The translations under genes were made by a program, and so were the position numbers. A stretch of DNA of 49,289 nt from contig LDXN01000001.1 in assembly GCA_001443445.1 (NCBI GenBank), forward strand, positions 1 through 49,289, in the 5' to 3' direction. Of this stretch, positions 7,652 through 15,750 are shown piece after piece. Under the pieces are notes generated by a model. That model was not told the DNA's origin and did no database searches. It was given only the letters and a program-made list of their open reading frames with translations. Every line of letters starts with the position of its first letter. Position 1 is the first letter of the stretch. This DNA is from Candidatus Dadabacteria bacterium CSP1-2. Lineage in GTDB: Bacteria; Desulfobacterota_D; UBA1144; Nemesobacterales; CSP1-2.

Positions 7652-8463
7652 TGATAGTGAGAGGGAGCATAATTATTAGATACTTAATCCATTTTTCTTT
7701 TAGCTTGCTTCTTGTTTTTATACCTCAGGTTTTCGCCCAAGAGGAAGAAAGCTCCTGTATTTCTTGTCATAGAGAGATGGGGGGGGATTTGGCCAAGCCT
7801 ATAGAGCTTTGGCATGAAAGCATTCATAAAAAAAACGTTATCTCCTGCCACAACTGCCATGGTGGCAATTCCAAGGTACAAGATATGGACGCAATGAACC
7901 CAGAGGCGGGTTTTGTTGGATCACCTAAAGAAGAAGACGTTCCTAAGTTCTGTGGCAAGTGCCATGTGGCTGTTATGGAAAACTATATAAAGAGTCCTCA
8001 TTGGCAAACAAAGAAGGAAAAGCATCCGGTCTGCACTACTTGCCATACCGCTCACCATCAGCAAAGAGCCACGCTTGAGCTTATAAACGAAAAGGATTGC
8101 TCAAGGTGTCACACCTACGAACGGGCAAGAAAGATAAGGTTTGTTATGGAAGAGACAGAAGGAAGTTTAGTTCAACTTGATGAGAGAATAGAAAAGCTTA
8201 GAGGAGAGGGTTTTAATACCCAAAGACTTGGAGATGCACTTTTTGCAAACAGGAATGAGTTTCACCGCTTAACCCATGTACTTTCAGTAGACTTAATCAT
8301 AGATAGAACCGAAACAATTAGAGGCGATATTAAAAAAGTCGAGAAGTCTGTAGGGAGTGATGAGGCTACAATTAAACGCAGAAAAATCGGAGGAGCAATT
8401 CTTATAGCCTTTCTATTTATTTCAGCTTTTATAATTCACATATATAGAAAAACCTTGCCTTAA
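7651..8463 (+). CDS. Second membrane-anchored pentaheme cytochrome c of the bc complex
   Basis: 270 residues from GTG 7651, overlapping the cytochrome b stop by one base (a second GTG at 7657 is possible). Signal peptide ending near VFAQ; five heme motifs: CISCH, CHNCH, CGKCH, CTTCH, CSRCH; then a helical segment of about 90 residues and a C-terminal transmembrane helix (about 247-265). The heme spacing and the HxxxH-like additional histidines resemble the multiheme cytochromes that accompany Rieske/cyt b complexes in metal reducers and anammox bacteria. Likely a structural and electron-accepting subunit of the complex. Confidence 0.8.
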   Translation: MIVRGSIIIRYLIHFSFSLLLVFIPQVFAQEEESSCISCHREMGGDLAKPIELWHESIHKKNVISCHNCHGGNSKVQDMDAMNPEAGFVGSPKEEDVPKFCGKCHVAVMENYIKSPHWQTKKEKHPVCTTCHTAHHQQRATLELINEKDCSRCHTYERARKIRFVMEETEGSLVQLDERIEKLRGEGFNTQRLGDALFANRNEFHRLTHVLSVDLIIDRTETIRGDIKKVEKSVGSDEATIKRRKIGGAILIAFLFISAFIIHIYRKTLP

Positions 8464-8584
8464 AATGGAGCTCTGAATTGGGATTTAGAGAAATACTAAA
8501 AGTAGGCTCAAAATCACCGCCCTTTGTGAGAATACAATATGAAGAGAGGGCTTTAATAACAAAATAATTTAAGGAGGTGGTTAA

Positions 8585-8935
8585 ATGATAAACAGGAAGA
8601 TTTTAAATATAGTTATGGGTATTATAGCAGTGTTATTTCTTGGGAGCCTGGGCTTTGCTCAGGGGGGAAAAGCTCTGGTTGAGAAGGGACAGAAGATATA
8701 CACTGAAAAGAAATGCTCTATGTGTCATAAGATAGAAGGAGTTGGTGGAAAGATTGGTCCGGACCTTTCGGATGTAGGAAGTAGGAGAGATGCTGAGTGG
8801 ATAAAGGGATTTCTAAAGGACCCGAAATCCGTCATCCCAGAGACAAAACAGCCACCTTTTAAAGGTACAGATGAGGAACTCGATGCTGTAGTGACTTATC
8901 TTATGAGCCTTAAAAAGCAGAGCGGAGCAAAATAG
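8585..8935 (+). CDS. Small class I cytochrome c lacking the usual axial methionine
   Basis: 116 residues, RBS AAGGAGGTGG, signal peptide ending near GFAQ, one heme motif CSMCH (residues 44-48) and the class I hallmark GPDL. It is a clear paralogue of the cytochrome at 27737-28075 (both end in GTDEEL and YLMSLKK). In that paralogue the distal ligand loop reads EAKMPAF; here it reads ETKQPPF, so Met is replaced by Gln89. No other Met lies at that site. It follows the bc complex and could be its soluble or membrane-tethered partner. Confidence 0.85.
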   Translation: MINRKILNIVMGIIAVLFLGSLGFAQGGKALVEKGQKIYTEKKCSMCHKIEGVGGKIGPDLSDVGSRRDAEWIKGFLKDPKSVIPETKQPPFKGTDEELDAVVTYLMSLKKQSGAK

Positions 8936-9011
8936 TCGTTTTCTTCTCGTATAGGTCTTTTGTTTATGAAAAACTGAGTACTTTTTCTTGCAAAACGGGG
9001 TGTTTTCCCTA

Positions 9012-9041
9012 TTGTAAGATTGACCCCCCTATCATTATATT
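9012..9041 (+). promoter_or_regulatory. Possible sigma-70-type promoter for the 9075-15684 operon
   Basis: TTGTAA (9012-9017), 18-bp spacer, TATATT (9036-9041), ending 33 bp before the ATG at 9075. Only moderate match; position at the head of a long operon supports it. Confidence 0.35.
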
Positions 9042-9074
9042 AAAGGTGACATTAAAAGAAAGGGGGTGTCAAAC

Positions 9075-9536
9075 ATGAAAAGATATTATGGAGGAGAAGT
9101 TGTAAAGAGAGGAATTTATCTCAGCCTAAAGCGAAAGGACCTCGTTACGATAGAGAATGAAGAGGGGCTTTTGCCGAGCGGAAGCAACGACTCTTATTTT
9201 GAGGTACCACCTCTACTTATGATTGTGGTAGGACCTCTTATGGGGCTCATTTATGTGATCTTCTTGCCCTTTATCTCATTTGCGATGATTGTAGGACTTG
9301 TGGCCAACAAACTATGGTTGGGAGTGCGGTGGATAGGAGAGAGCCTGCTTGGAGTTGCTGCTGCGAATTGGAGACCGGGCGTAGCCTACTTCGCATGGTG
9401 GAGACAATCTAAAGAGGGGAAAAAGCCTCGGCATCATGTGGAACCTAAAGGAGAGAAAAAGCCAAGGACTCCTGACCTTTTCAGTGAATTAGAGAAGGAA
9501 ATTGCAAAGAGGCGAGAAGAAGAGAATAAGAGCTGA
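9075..9536 (+). CDS. Small membrane protein at the head of a multiheme operon, unknown function
   Basis: 153 residues from ATG 9075 (a GTG at 9066 is in frame, but the AGGGGG Shine-Dalgarno sequence is well spaced only for the ATG). A polar N-terminal part with a YYGGEVVKRGIYL phrase is followed by a hydrophobic region of residues 45-82 (two helices) and a charged, Lys/Glu-rich C-terminal tail. No heme motif. I do not recognise the family. Its position immediately before a nonaheme cytochrome and a cytochrome b subunit suggests that it is an accessory or assembly subunit of that complex. Confidence 0.65.
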   Translation: MKRYYGGEVVKRGIYLSLKRKDLVTIENEEGLLPSGSNDSYFEVPPLLMIVVGPLMGLIYVIFLPFISFAMIVGLVANKLWLGVRWIGESLLGVAAANWRPGVAYFAWWRQSKEGKKPRHHVEPKGEKKPRTPDLFSELEKEIAKRREEENKS

Positions 9537-9543
9537 ATATGAG

Positions 9544-10647
9544 ATGTTAGGCAAAAGAGGTTCAAAAGATGCTTCGGCGATTCTCTCTACTTTGTGGCAA
9601 AGTGCCACGGGGATAATTATCGCCTTGATACTGCCATTTGTTGCTTTGGCAGAGCCCCAAACTAATTTCTCAGAAGGAGTTGAGTTTTGTCTTGGGTGTC
9701 ATAGTGATTCGAGCTTGAGTATTGTGTTACCTAGTAAAGAGAAAATGCCCCTCTACATAAATCCAGAGGAGTTTGCTGCATCAATTCATGGTGACAAGCT
9801 AGGCTGTACGGACTGCCACAGCGACATTTCAGACTATCCGCACCCTGTAAAAGAGCTTAAAAACCGTAGATCCTATAGCCTAGCCTTCTATGAGGGTTGT
9901 AAACGTTGTCACTTTGCCAATTATACAAAGACCTTGGAGAGCATTCACTACAGCCTCCTATCAAAGGGAAATCCAAGGGTTCCTGTCTGCGTTGATTGTC
10001 ACGGAGCCCACAATGTAACAAGACCCGATAAGCCAAGGACCAGAGTTTCTCAAACTTGCAAAAAGTGCCATCTCGGAGTTTACGAAACCTATAGCGCAAG
10101 CGTTCATGGAAGAGCCTTAATTGAAGAAGACAACCCGGATGTTCCAGTGTGTACCAGTTGCCACCATGCCCATAATATAGAGGATCCAAGAACCCGTACC
10201 TTCCTGTTAAAAACCCCTGAATTATGTGGGAAGTGTCATGCAAATGAAAGACTCATGCAGAAGTATGGACTTTCGACTAAGGTTCTAGAAACCTATCTTA
10301 AAGATTTTCATGGTGTAAGTGTTACATTTTATAAGAGCCAAAGGGAGGATATCACCTCTTGGAAGGCTGTTTGCACCGATTGCCATGGGGTTCACAACAT
10401 TACTAAAGTAAGTGACCCTAATTCTCCTGTTCTGAAAGCCAATGTTGTGCATACGTGTAGAAAATGCCACCCGGATGCTACTACAAATTTTCCGGGGGCC
10501 TGGCTGTCTCACTACGAGCCAAACCCTAAAAAGGCTCCACTTGTGTATTATGTGAAGGTCTTTTATAAGATATTTATTCCTTTTACCATAGGCGGACTCG
10601 GACTCCATATCTTGCTTCATATCTGGCGTGTGGCTACAAATAGATAG
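9544..10647 (+). CDS. Nonaheme c-type cytochrome with C-terminal membrane anchor
   Basis: 367 residues from ATG 9544; the in-frame TTG at 9502 lies inside the previous gene. A signal peptide ends near ALAEP. Nine heme motifs: CLGCH, CTDCH, CKRCH, CVDCH, CKKCH, CTSCH, CGKCH, CTDCH, CRKCH, with the repeated CxDCHGxHN pattern of the NrfB/DmsE-like periplasmic multiheme families. One helix near the C-terminus ends in HILLHIWRVATNR. It is paralogous to the cytochrome half of the fused protein at 17418-19430, so with the next gene it forms the split version of that enzyme: a membrane cytochrome b oxidises menaquinol and the nonaheme arm takes the electrons (inference). Confidence 0.85.
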   Translation: MLGKRGSKDASAILSTLWQSATGIIIALILPFVALAEPQTNFSEGVEFCLGCHSDSSLSIVLPSKEKMPLYINPEEFAASIHGDKLGCTDCHSDISDYPHPVKELKNRRSYSLAFYEGCKRCHFANYTKTLESIHYSLLSKGNPRVPVCVDCHGAHNVTRPDKPRTRVSQTCKKCHLGVYETYSASVHGRALIEEDNPDVPVCTSCHHAHNIEDPRTRTFLLKTPELCGKCHANERLMQKYGLSTKVLETYLKDFHGVSVTFYKSQREDITSWKAVCTDCHGVHNITKVSDPNSPVLKANVVHTCRKCHPDATTNFPGAWLSHYEPNPKKAPLVYYVKVFYKIFIPFTIGGLGLHILLHIWRVATNR

Positions 10648-10681
10648 GTGTATAATAATCCTCCAAAAGGAGGATAGTAAA

Positions 10682-11476
10682 ATGGAAGATAAAATAAACT
10701 CTGGGGAAGGTGAAAATCCCCAAAATGAAGTTAGCCGGGTGGAAATGCGCCTTCCAGAAGAGTTTGTAAGATTTAGTCCCCTCCAAAGGGTCGAGCATCT
10801 ACTGGTTATGATTTTTTTTATCGTGCTTGTAATTACTGGGCTTCCCCAGGGGTTTTTTGAAACCTCTTGGGCGGCGTGGATTATAATGAGTCTGGGTGGT
10901 ATTGATATGACTCGTTTTATTCACCGCGTGTTTGGTATTCTATTCGCTGCACTGGCTATCTGGCATTTGGGTCGTGTTACCCTGCTGGTTCTTCTAAGAA
11001 AAGCAAGACCTTCAATGATACCTACTTTTAAGGACTTCAGTGATGCTACAGGGACGCTTAAATACTACCTGGGGCTTTCCGAAGAGCACCCTAAGTTCGA
11101 CCGCTATGATTATAGGCAAAAGTTTGAATATTGGGGGCTTATGATTGGCGGGATAATTATGATTGTTACGGGCTTTATCCTCTACTTTCCTGTTTTCTTT
11201 ACGGAACTCTTACCCGGAGTGATTATCCCTGTAGCGAAAGCCGTTCACGGCTATGAAGCCCTACTTGCCTTTCTCGTTATCATTATCTGGCATATGTATG
11301 GAGCACATTTTAATCCCGATGTATTTCCATTCGACTCAAGCATATTTACAGGAAAGATTTCACGAGAGAGAATGGAAAAAGAACATCATTTAGAATACGC
11401 TCGCCTTCTTCGATCCTTGGCTAAAGATGGAGAGGATAAGAAATCCACTGGGGAAGAAAAAAGTAATTATGTATAA
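10682..11476 (+). CDS. Cytochrome b561/formate-dehydrogenase-gamma-like membrane subunit
   Basis: 264 residues from ATG 10682, with AAAGGAGGATAG directly upstream; the longer start at 10628 lies in the previous gene. Four to five helices with candidate b-heme ligands in RVEHLL, RFIHRVF, AIWHLG, AVHGYEALL and IIWHMYGAHF. The C-terminal phrase FPFDSSIFTGKISRERM matches the corresponding part of the fused protein at 17418-19430. Likely the quinol-oxidising dihaem b subunit partnered with the nonaheme cytochrome just upstream. Confidence 0.85.
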   Translation: MEDKINSGEGENPQNEVSRVEMRLPEEFVRFSPLQRVEHLLVMIFFIVLVITGLPQGFFETSWAAWIIMSLGGIDMTRFIHRVFGILFAALAIWHLGRVTLLVLLRKARPSMIPTFKDFSDATGTLKYYLGLSEEHPKFDRYDYRQKFEYWGLMIGGIIMIVTGFILYFPVFFTELLPGVIIPVAKAVHGYEALLAFLVIIIWHMYGAHFNPDVFPFDSSIFTGKISRERMEKEHHLEYARLLRSLAKDGEDKKSTGEEKSNYV

Positions 11477-11539
11477 TAAATTTAGTAGGTGTTCTATAGA
11501 AGAAAAGATACTTAGGTGGTCCCTTGATAGAACGAAAAA

Positions 11540-12556
11540 ATGTACCTTTTGGAATTTAGTTTTAGCCAATATGTATTTCAGTGTTTATTGCACTCCTTTA
11601 TCATTGCCTTTGTTATAGAAGCTTTATTAAAAATATGGCGCGAGGAGCGTCCGCTCCTACGTCTTAGATTCCGCCTTCTTGTAATACTTATTCCGGTTCT
11701 GTCTTTCCCCCTCTATCAGTTGGTTTATCCCCAGCGGGGCGGTTTTGGGTTTCGCAAGGATATAGCTATCTTTGATATAAACCAATGGCTACTCCTAAGA
11801 TTGGGGGATGGTATCTTGGTTTGGCATGCAGCGCTCGTTCTCTTGGGAGTTACAACTGCCGTTTTTCTCATGCAGGAAGCTATTCCAATACTACTTGCTT
11901 ACTTTCATCGAGAGGCTTCTAAAACCCTTTATGAGAGTGGTACGATCCCCAAACTGGATATGATTCTAGAAGAGTTAAAGCAAAAGTCCTCTTTTACGGT
12001 ACCACGGATTTTTCTCTTAACTGAGAAAGAGCCGGTAATATACACAAATGGGATAAGGAAAGGCTCTATTAACATTTCCTTGTCTCTCATAGAAGCTCTC
12101 AACCGAGAAGAGTTAGAAGGGGTCTTTGCCCATGAAATGGCTCATATAATGAGAAGGGATAACGCTATAGGTTGGGTTTTACTTCTTTTCCGATTCATCG
12201 TGTTTTATAATCCGGTTGCCCTTGTTGAATTTCGGAGAATTATTCACGAGAAGGAGAAGCTCTGCGATGACATCGCCTCATCTTTAACGGGAAAGCCGCT
12301 TGCTTTTGCCTCAAGCTTAATAAAAGTTTTTCGAATGGCTGAAGCAAATGGAGTTACTCATACGTCACAGCACAACTTGGGAAGCAGAATCTTATTTATA
12401 GTTCATAATCTTGAGAGGCATTCGCATAGGGTACGAGTAGAGAATAGAGTAATAAGGATGGTACGCCCAAAGAAAAGCCATAATCCTCCGTATCCGCATA
12501 TCCGACTCGGACTCACAACTCTTTCACTTATTTTGCTCCTATTCTTTGTTGTATGA
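11540..12556 (+). CDS. M56-family (BlaR1-like) membrane zinc metalloprotease
   Basis: 338 residues, polytopic. Helices in the N-terminal half surround a catalytic HEMAH motif (His198-His202), followed by the EKLCDD motif that carries the third zinc ligand (ExxCD pattern of peptidase M56), and a helix close to the C-terminus. No C-terminal sensor domain as in BlaR1/MecR1, so it is a bare protease core. It lies between the multiheme complex and the heme-sensor two-component system, together with a DUF4367-like protein, which suggests envelope sensing or proteolytic control (inference). Weak RBS at the ATG at 11540. Confidence 0.8.
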   Translation: MYLLEFSFSQYVFQCLLHSFIIAFVIEALLKIWREERPLLRLRFRLLVILIPVLSFPLYQLVYPQRGGFGFRKDIAIFDINQWLLLRLGDGILVWHAALVLLGVTTAVFLMQEAIPILLAYFHREASKTLYESGTIPKLDMILEELKQKSSFTVPRIFLLTEKEPVIYTNGIRKGSINISLSLIEALNREELEGVFAHEMAHIMRRDNAIGWVLLLFRFIVFYNPVALVEFRRIIHEKEKLCDDIASSLTGKPLAFASSLIKVFRMAEANGVTHTSQHNLGSRILFIVHNLERHSHRVRVENRVIRMVRPKKSHNPPYPHIRLGLTTLSLILLLFFVV

Positions 12557-12608
12557 GTATTGGGAGGTTTTAGGATTTTAAATAAGTAAGTAGAAGGGTT
12601 AAAGAGCT

Positions 12609-13163
12609 ATGACTCGAAAGGCGGCTCACTTTCTAAGAGAAATGTGGAAGATAATATTATCTATCACTCTTGTTATGTGCACGATAGTGATATCACTATA
12701 CCTTTTGAAAAAAGTCCCCTCATATATTCAGGAAACCGAAGAGAAGTTTTACAGTACCGTTGAAGAATCTGAGTATGCACTCGGATTAAGAATTTTTCTC
12801 CCCTCATACTTCCCGGAGTATCTCATCTGGCCGCCTTCGGAAATAAAGGTGGTGAGAAAGCCCTATCTTACTATATCATTGGTTTTCCTCTCACGAAGTC
12901 ACAGTAGCCCTAGTTTAGTAATTCACCAAATTATTTCGGATAATAAAAATAAAGAGGTGGATCTCGATTTTATGGAACCTAAGAGACCTTTCCAAAGGAC
13001 TCAAGTTTTAGTTGGTGGAGCAAAGGGTACACTAATAGTTGGTGTGGGAGAGGATGGAAAACGCTGGGCACAGCTCAGTTGGAGAACAGTAGATAGAAAG
13101 ATATTCGTAATAGCTAACTGCTCGGTTGAGGATTTACTTAAGATAGCAAGGAGCATTCATTGA
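12609..13163 (+). CDS. Membrane-anchored protein with a DUF4367-like periplasmic domain
   Basis: 184 residues. One N-terminal helix (about 13-34), then a region with [16 protein letters not shown] and a C-terminal part ([20 protein letters not shown], then [11 protein letters not shown]) that resembles the DUF4367/anti-sigma-associated fold in which an SxPxxLP-like strand and a final helix near the C-terminus recur. This is a fold-level impression, not a firm family match. Its stop is one base before the GTG start of the sensor kinase, so it may be a signal-receiving partner of that kinase or a substrate of the M56 protease. Confidence 0.55.
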   Translation: MTRKAAHFLREMWKIILSITLVMCTIVISLYLLKKVPSYIQETEEKFYSTVEESEYALGLRIFLPSYFPEYLIWPPSEIKVVRKPYLTISLVFLSRSHSSPSLVIHQIISDNKNKEVDLDFMEPKRPFQRTQVLVGGAKGTLIVGVGEDGKRWAQLSWRTVDRKIFVIANCSVEDLLKIARSIH

Positions 13164-13164
13164 G

Positions 13165-15024
13165 GTGAGCTTAAAATCCTTTTTTGGGAAACCTAGCCTG
13201 CAAAGAAGGACAATCTTACTTACTGCCTTTGGTATGTTTACTATATTGGTAATACTCGGGGTCTCTGATTTTCTCAGCCTGCGCGAGAGTGTGAACCAAA
13301 CGCTGCGGGAGCGTCTTGTGCTTGCCCAAACGGTTGCGAGCAATCTCGAACATCTAATGAGGCAGAATCTTATGTATCTTCAGGATGTCACTTTTTCTAA
13401 AGGGGTAAACTTGGAAGATGAGGACCTCGGACCAGAAAAATCCGCTCTTCATACTGCATTTCTACGGTCCATTTTTACCAATGTGTTTTTGCTTTCGAGC
13501 TCTGGGCATCTCCTGTGCATGGAACCCCCGCGTCCTGCTTTAGCTGGAGCCGATTTTGGGAATTTTCCCCCTGTGAAAGAGGCTATCCTTACAGGAAAGC
13601 CTACTATTTCTAATTTATTTGAGATAAGCCCCCAGGGGAAAAAGGCTGTATTTGCTCTTATTCCTATAGGTAAGGGTGGAAGAATCTTAGGTCTTGTGGG
13701 AGGGGAAATTGACCCAACTGGCACTGCACTGGTGAAGGTTATCCAGCCGGTAAAAATAGGAGAGACCGGTTATATCGAAATTATAGATGGAAACGGCTTT
13801 GTTTTAGCCTCTACTAAGTTGGAGAACATCTTAAGGGAAAGCGACCATGGTGGATCTCTTTCAAATCTTATCAAGACGGGCCAGACTAGAGTAGGTACAT
13901 GCCACAGTTGCCATGAAGAGGCAGTAACGGAACAACCCAAGAAAGAGATCATGGCTTTTACTCCTCTTTCAGAGATTCTTTGGGGAGTTAATATTAGACA
14001 GTCTGAGAGAGAAGCCCTTGCTCCGGTGGAAAATATGAAGAGACGATTTTTCGCCTTCGGCTTCATTTTGTCTATAGTGGCTCTCATTCTAACCTGGGGG
14101 GTAGCTCAGAGCGTTATAGCACCGGTAAAATCTTTAATAAGGTCTGCCCGAAGAATCGCTTCTGGTAACCTCTTTGAACCTATCTCTATATCCGGAGATG
14201 ATGAAATTGGGCAACTTGGGAAAACGCTGGATGAAATGAGGGTTAAGCTGAAGGATTCTCTAGACGAAATTGGGCGGTGGACAAGAGAACTTGAGAGAAG
14301 GGTAGATGAGCGAACAAAAGAGGCTTTTTCTCTCTACGAGGAACTCAGGCGGAAGGAGGAGATGCGAGGAGAACTTCTCCGTAAGATAATCTCAGCTCAA
14401 GAAGAAGAGCGAAAGAGAATCGCAAGGGAACTACACGATGAAATGAGCCAGACCCTTACGGCACTGCTATTTGCCCTTGAGGCAGTGAGAGAGGCTAGTT
14501 TGTCAAAAGCGGTTGAGGAGAAAATGGGAAGTATAAGGGAACTTGTCCTTCGTGCTATAGATGGTACACATCGTATGATTTTTGACCTTCGTCCCGCGGT
14601 TCTCGACGACCTCGGACTTTCTGCTGCTATAAAGTGGTATGCAGAAGAGCGCCTTAAGCCCTTGGGCATTAATATTTACTTCGAGGGGGATATGTTTGAG
14701 GTAAGGCTTCCAACCCAGATTGAAACCGCGCTCTTTAGGGTTGCTCAGGAGACTATAACAAACATTGCCAAGCACTCTGAAGCTGAAAATGTAATTATCA
14801 ACTTGGAACTCGGCAATGGTCTTTTTACCTTAGAGGTAGAGGATGACGGCAAGGGATTTGATATGGAGGGTATATCAGATACAAAGGAGGGTAGCCGAGG
14901 TCTCGGGCTTCTCGGGATGAAAGAAAGAGTCTTACTTCTTGAGGGAACGCTTGAGGTTCAATCACATCCCGGCTCCGGGACAAGGGTTGTAGTTACAGTT
15001 CCTCTAAGGGAGGTGAGTCAATAA
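13165..15024 (+). CDS. Sensor histidine kinase with a periplasmic c-type heme site
   Basis: 619 residues, GTG start with AAGGAG upstream. Order: helix 1 (about 17-37), a periplasmic Cache-like sensor (about 38-288) containing one CHSCH heme motif at 246-250, helix 2 (about 293-315), HAMP (about 315-368), a coiled-coil linker, a HisKA_3 domain with phospho-His424 in [11 protein letters not shown], and a HATPase_c domain near the end (EDDGKGFDM and [11 protein letters not shown]). The NarX-like kinase core fits the NarL-type regulator that starts right after its stop. The covalent heme in the sensor points to sensing of redox state, O2 or NO. Probably controls the surrounding cytochrome operons (inference). 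Confidence 0.9.
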   Translation: MSLKSFFGKPSLQRRTILLTAFGMFTILVILGVSDFLSLRESVNQTLRERLVLAQTVASNLEHLMRQNLMYLQDVTFSKGVNLEDEDLGPEKSALHTAFLRSIFTNVFLLSSSGHLLCMEPPRPALAGADFGNFPPVKEAILTGKPTISNLFEISPQGKKAVFALIPIGKGGRILGLVGGEIDPTGTALVKVIQPVKIGETGYIEIIDGNGFVLASTKLENILRESDHGGSLSNLIKTGQTRVGTCHSCHEEAVTEQPKKEIMAFTPLSEILWGVNIRQSEREALAPVENMKRRFFAFGFILSIVALILTWGVAQSVIAPVKSLIRSARRIASGNLFEPISISGDDEIGQLGKTLDEMRVKLKDSLDEIGRWTRELERRVDERTKEAFSLYEELRRKEEMRGELLRKIISAQEEERKRIARELHDEMSQTLTALLFALEAVREASLSKAVEEKMGSIRELVLRAIDGTHRMIFDLRPAVLDDLGLSAAIKWYAEERLKPLGINIYFEGDMFEVRLPTQIETALFRVAQETITNIAKHSEAENVIINLELGNGLFTLEVEDDGKGFDMEGISDTKEGSRGLGLLGMKERVLLLEGTLEVQSHPGSGTRVVVTVPLREVSQ

Positions 15025-15684
15025 ATGGGTAAGATAAGGGTACTTATTGCCGACGACCATGCTATCCTCCGTGAAGGAATACGGGCACTTCTTGAGGGTT
15101 GTGGAGATATAGAGGTCGTAGGGGAAGCCGCAGACGGTAGGGAAGCTATAGAAAAATCCCGAAAGCTCGAGCCAGATGTAGTGCTTATGGATATAGCTAT
15201 GCCTGGTTTAGGTGGACTTGAAGCTACGCTGGAAATAAGTAAGACCTGTCCCAAGACGAAGGTCCTCGTTCTCACTCAGTATGACAATAAGGAGTACATA
15301 TACAGGTTCTTAAAAGCGGGGGCCTCTGGCTACGTCCTTAAAAAAGCGGCGGGTGCAGAGCTTATATCCGCCATTCGTACGGTGCATAGAGGCGGTTCCT
15401 TTTTGCATCCCGATGTGGCTCCCGCTGTTATAGAGGGTTACCTACAAAGAAGGGATAAAGACCTTGAGGAAGACCCTTACGAGAGCCTAACCCATAGAGA
15501 AAAACAGGTGCTAAAGCTCATTGCAGAGGGCTATACAAATAAGCAGATTGCCGATATGCTTTACATGAGTGTTAAAACTGTAATGGGTCATAGAACTCAC
15601 ATAATGGAAAAGCTTAATATTCATAGCCGCACTGAACTTGTAAAATTTGCTATTCGAAAGGGGTTAATAGAGCTAAAACCCTAA
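15025..15684 (+). CDS. NarL/FixJ-type response regulator
   Basis: 219 residues. Receiver domain with acidic pocket Asp10/Asp11, phosphorylation site Asp56 in VVLMDIAMPG, and KK after YVL near residue 110; then a LuxR-type helix-turn-helix (LTHREKQVLKLIAEGYTNKQ). Starts directly after the kinase stop, RBS GGAGGTGAG. Cognate partner of the heme-sensor kinase. Convergent with the gene ending at 15751. Confidence 0.95.
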   Translation: MGKIRVLIADDHAILREGIRALLEGCGDIEVVGEAADGREAIEKSRKLEPDVVLMDIAMPGLGGLEATLEISKTCPKTKVLVLTQYDNKEYIYRFLKAGASGYVLKKAAGAELISAIRTVHRGGSFLHPDVAPAVIEGYLQRRDKDLEEDPYESLTHREKQVLKLIAEGYTNKQIADMLYMSVKTVMGHRTHIMEKLNIHSRTELVKFAIRKGLIELKP

Positions 15685-15750
15685 GAGGTGCAAATTGTGC
15701 ACACTGAAGAAAAGTTTTTCACACCACTACTCTTGATAAACTGTTCCGAT

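Noticed and set aside
8585-8935. The Gln in the ligand loop as a sequencing error
   Set aside because: Two neighbouring positions of the loop also differ from the paralogue and the frame is intact.
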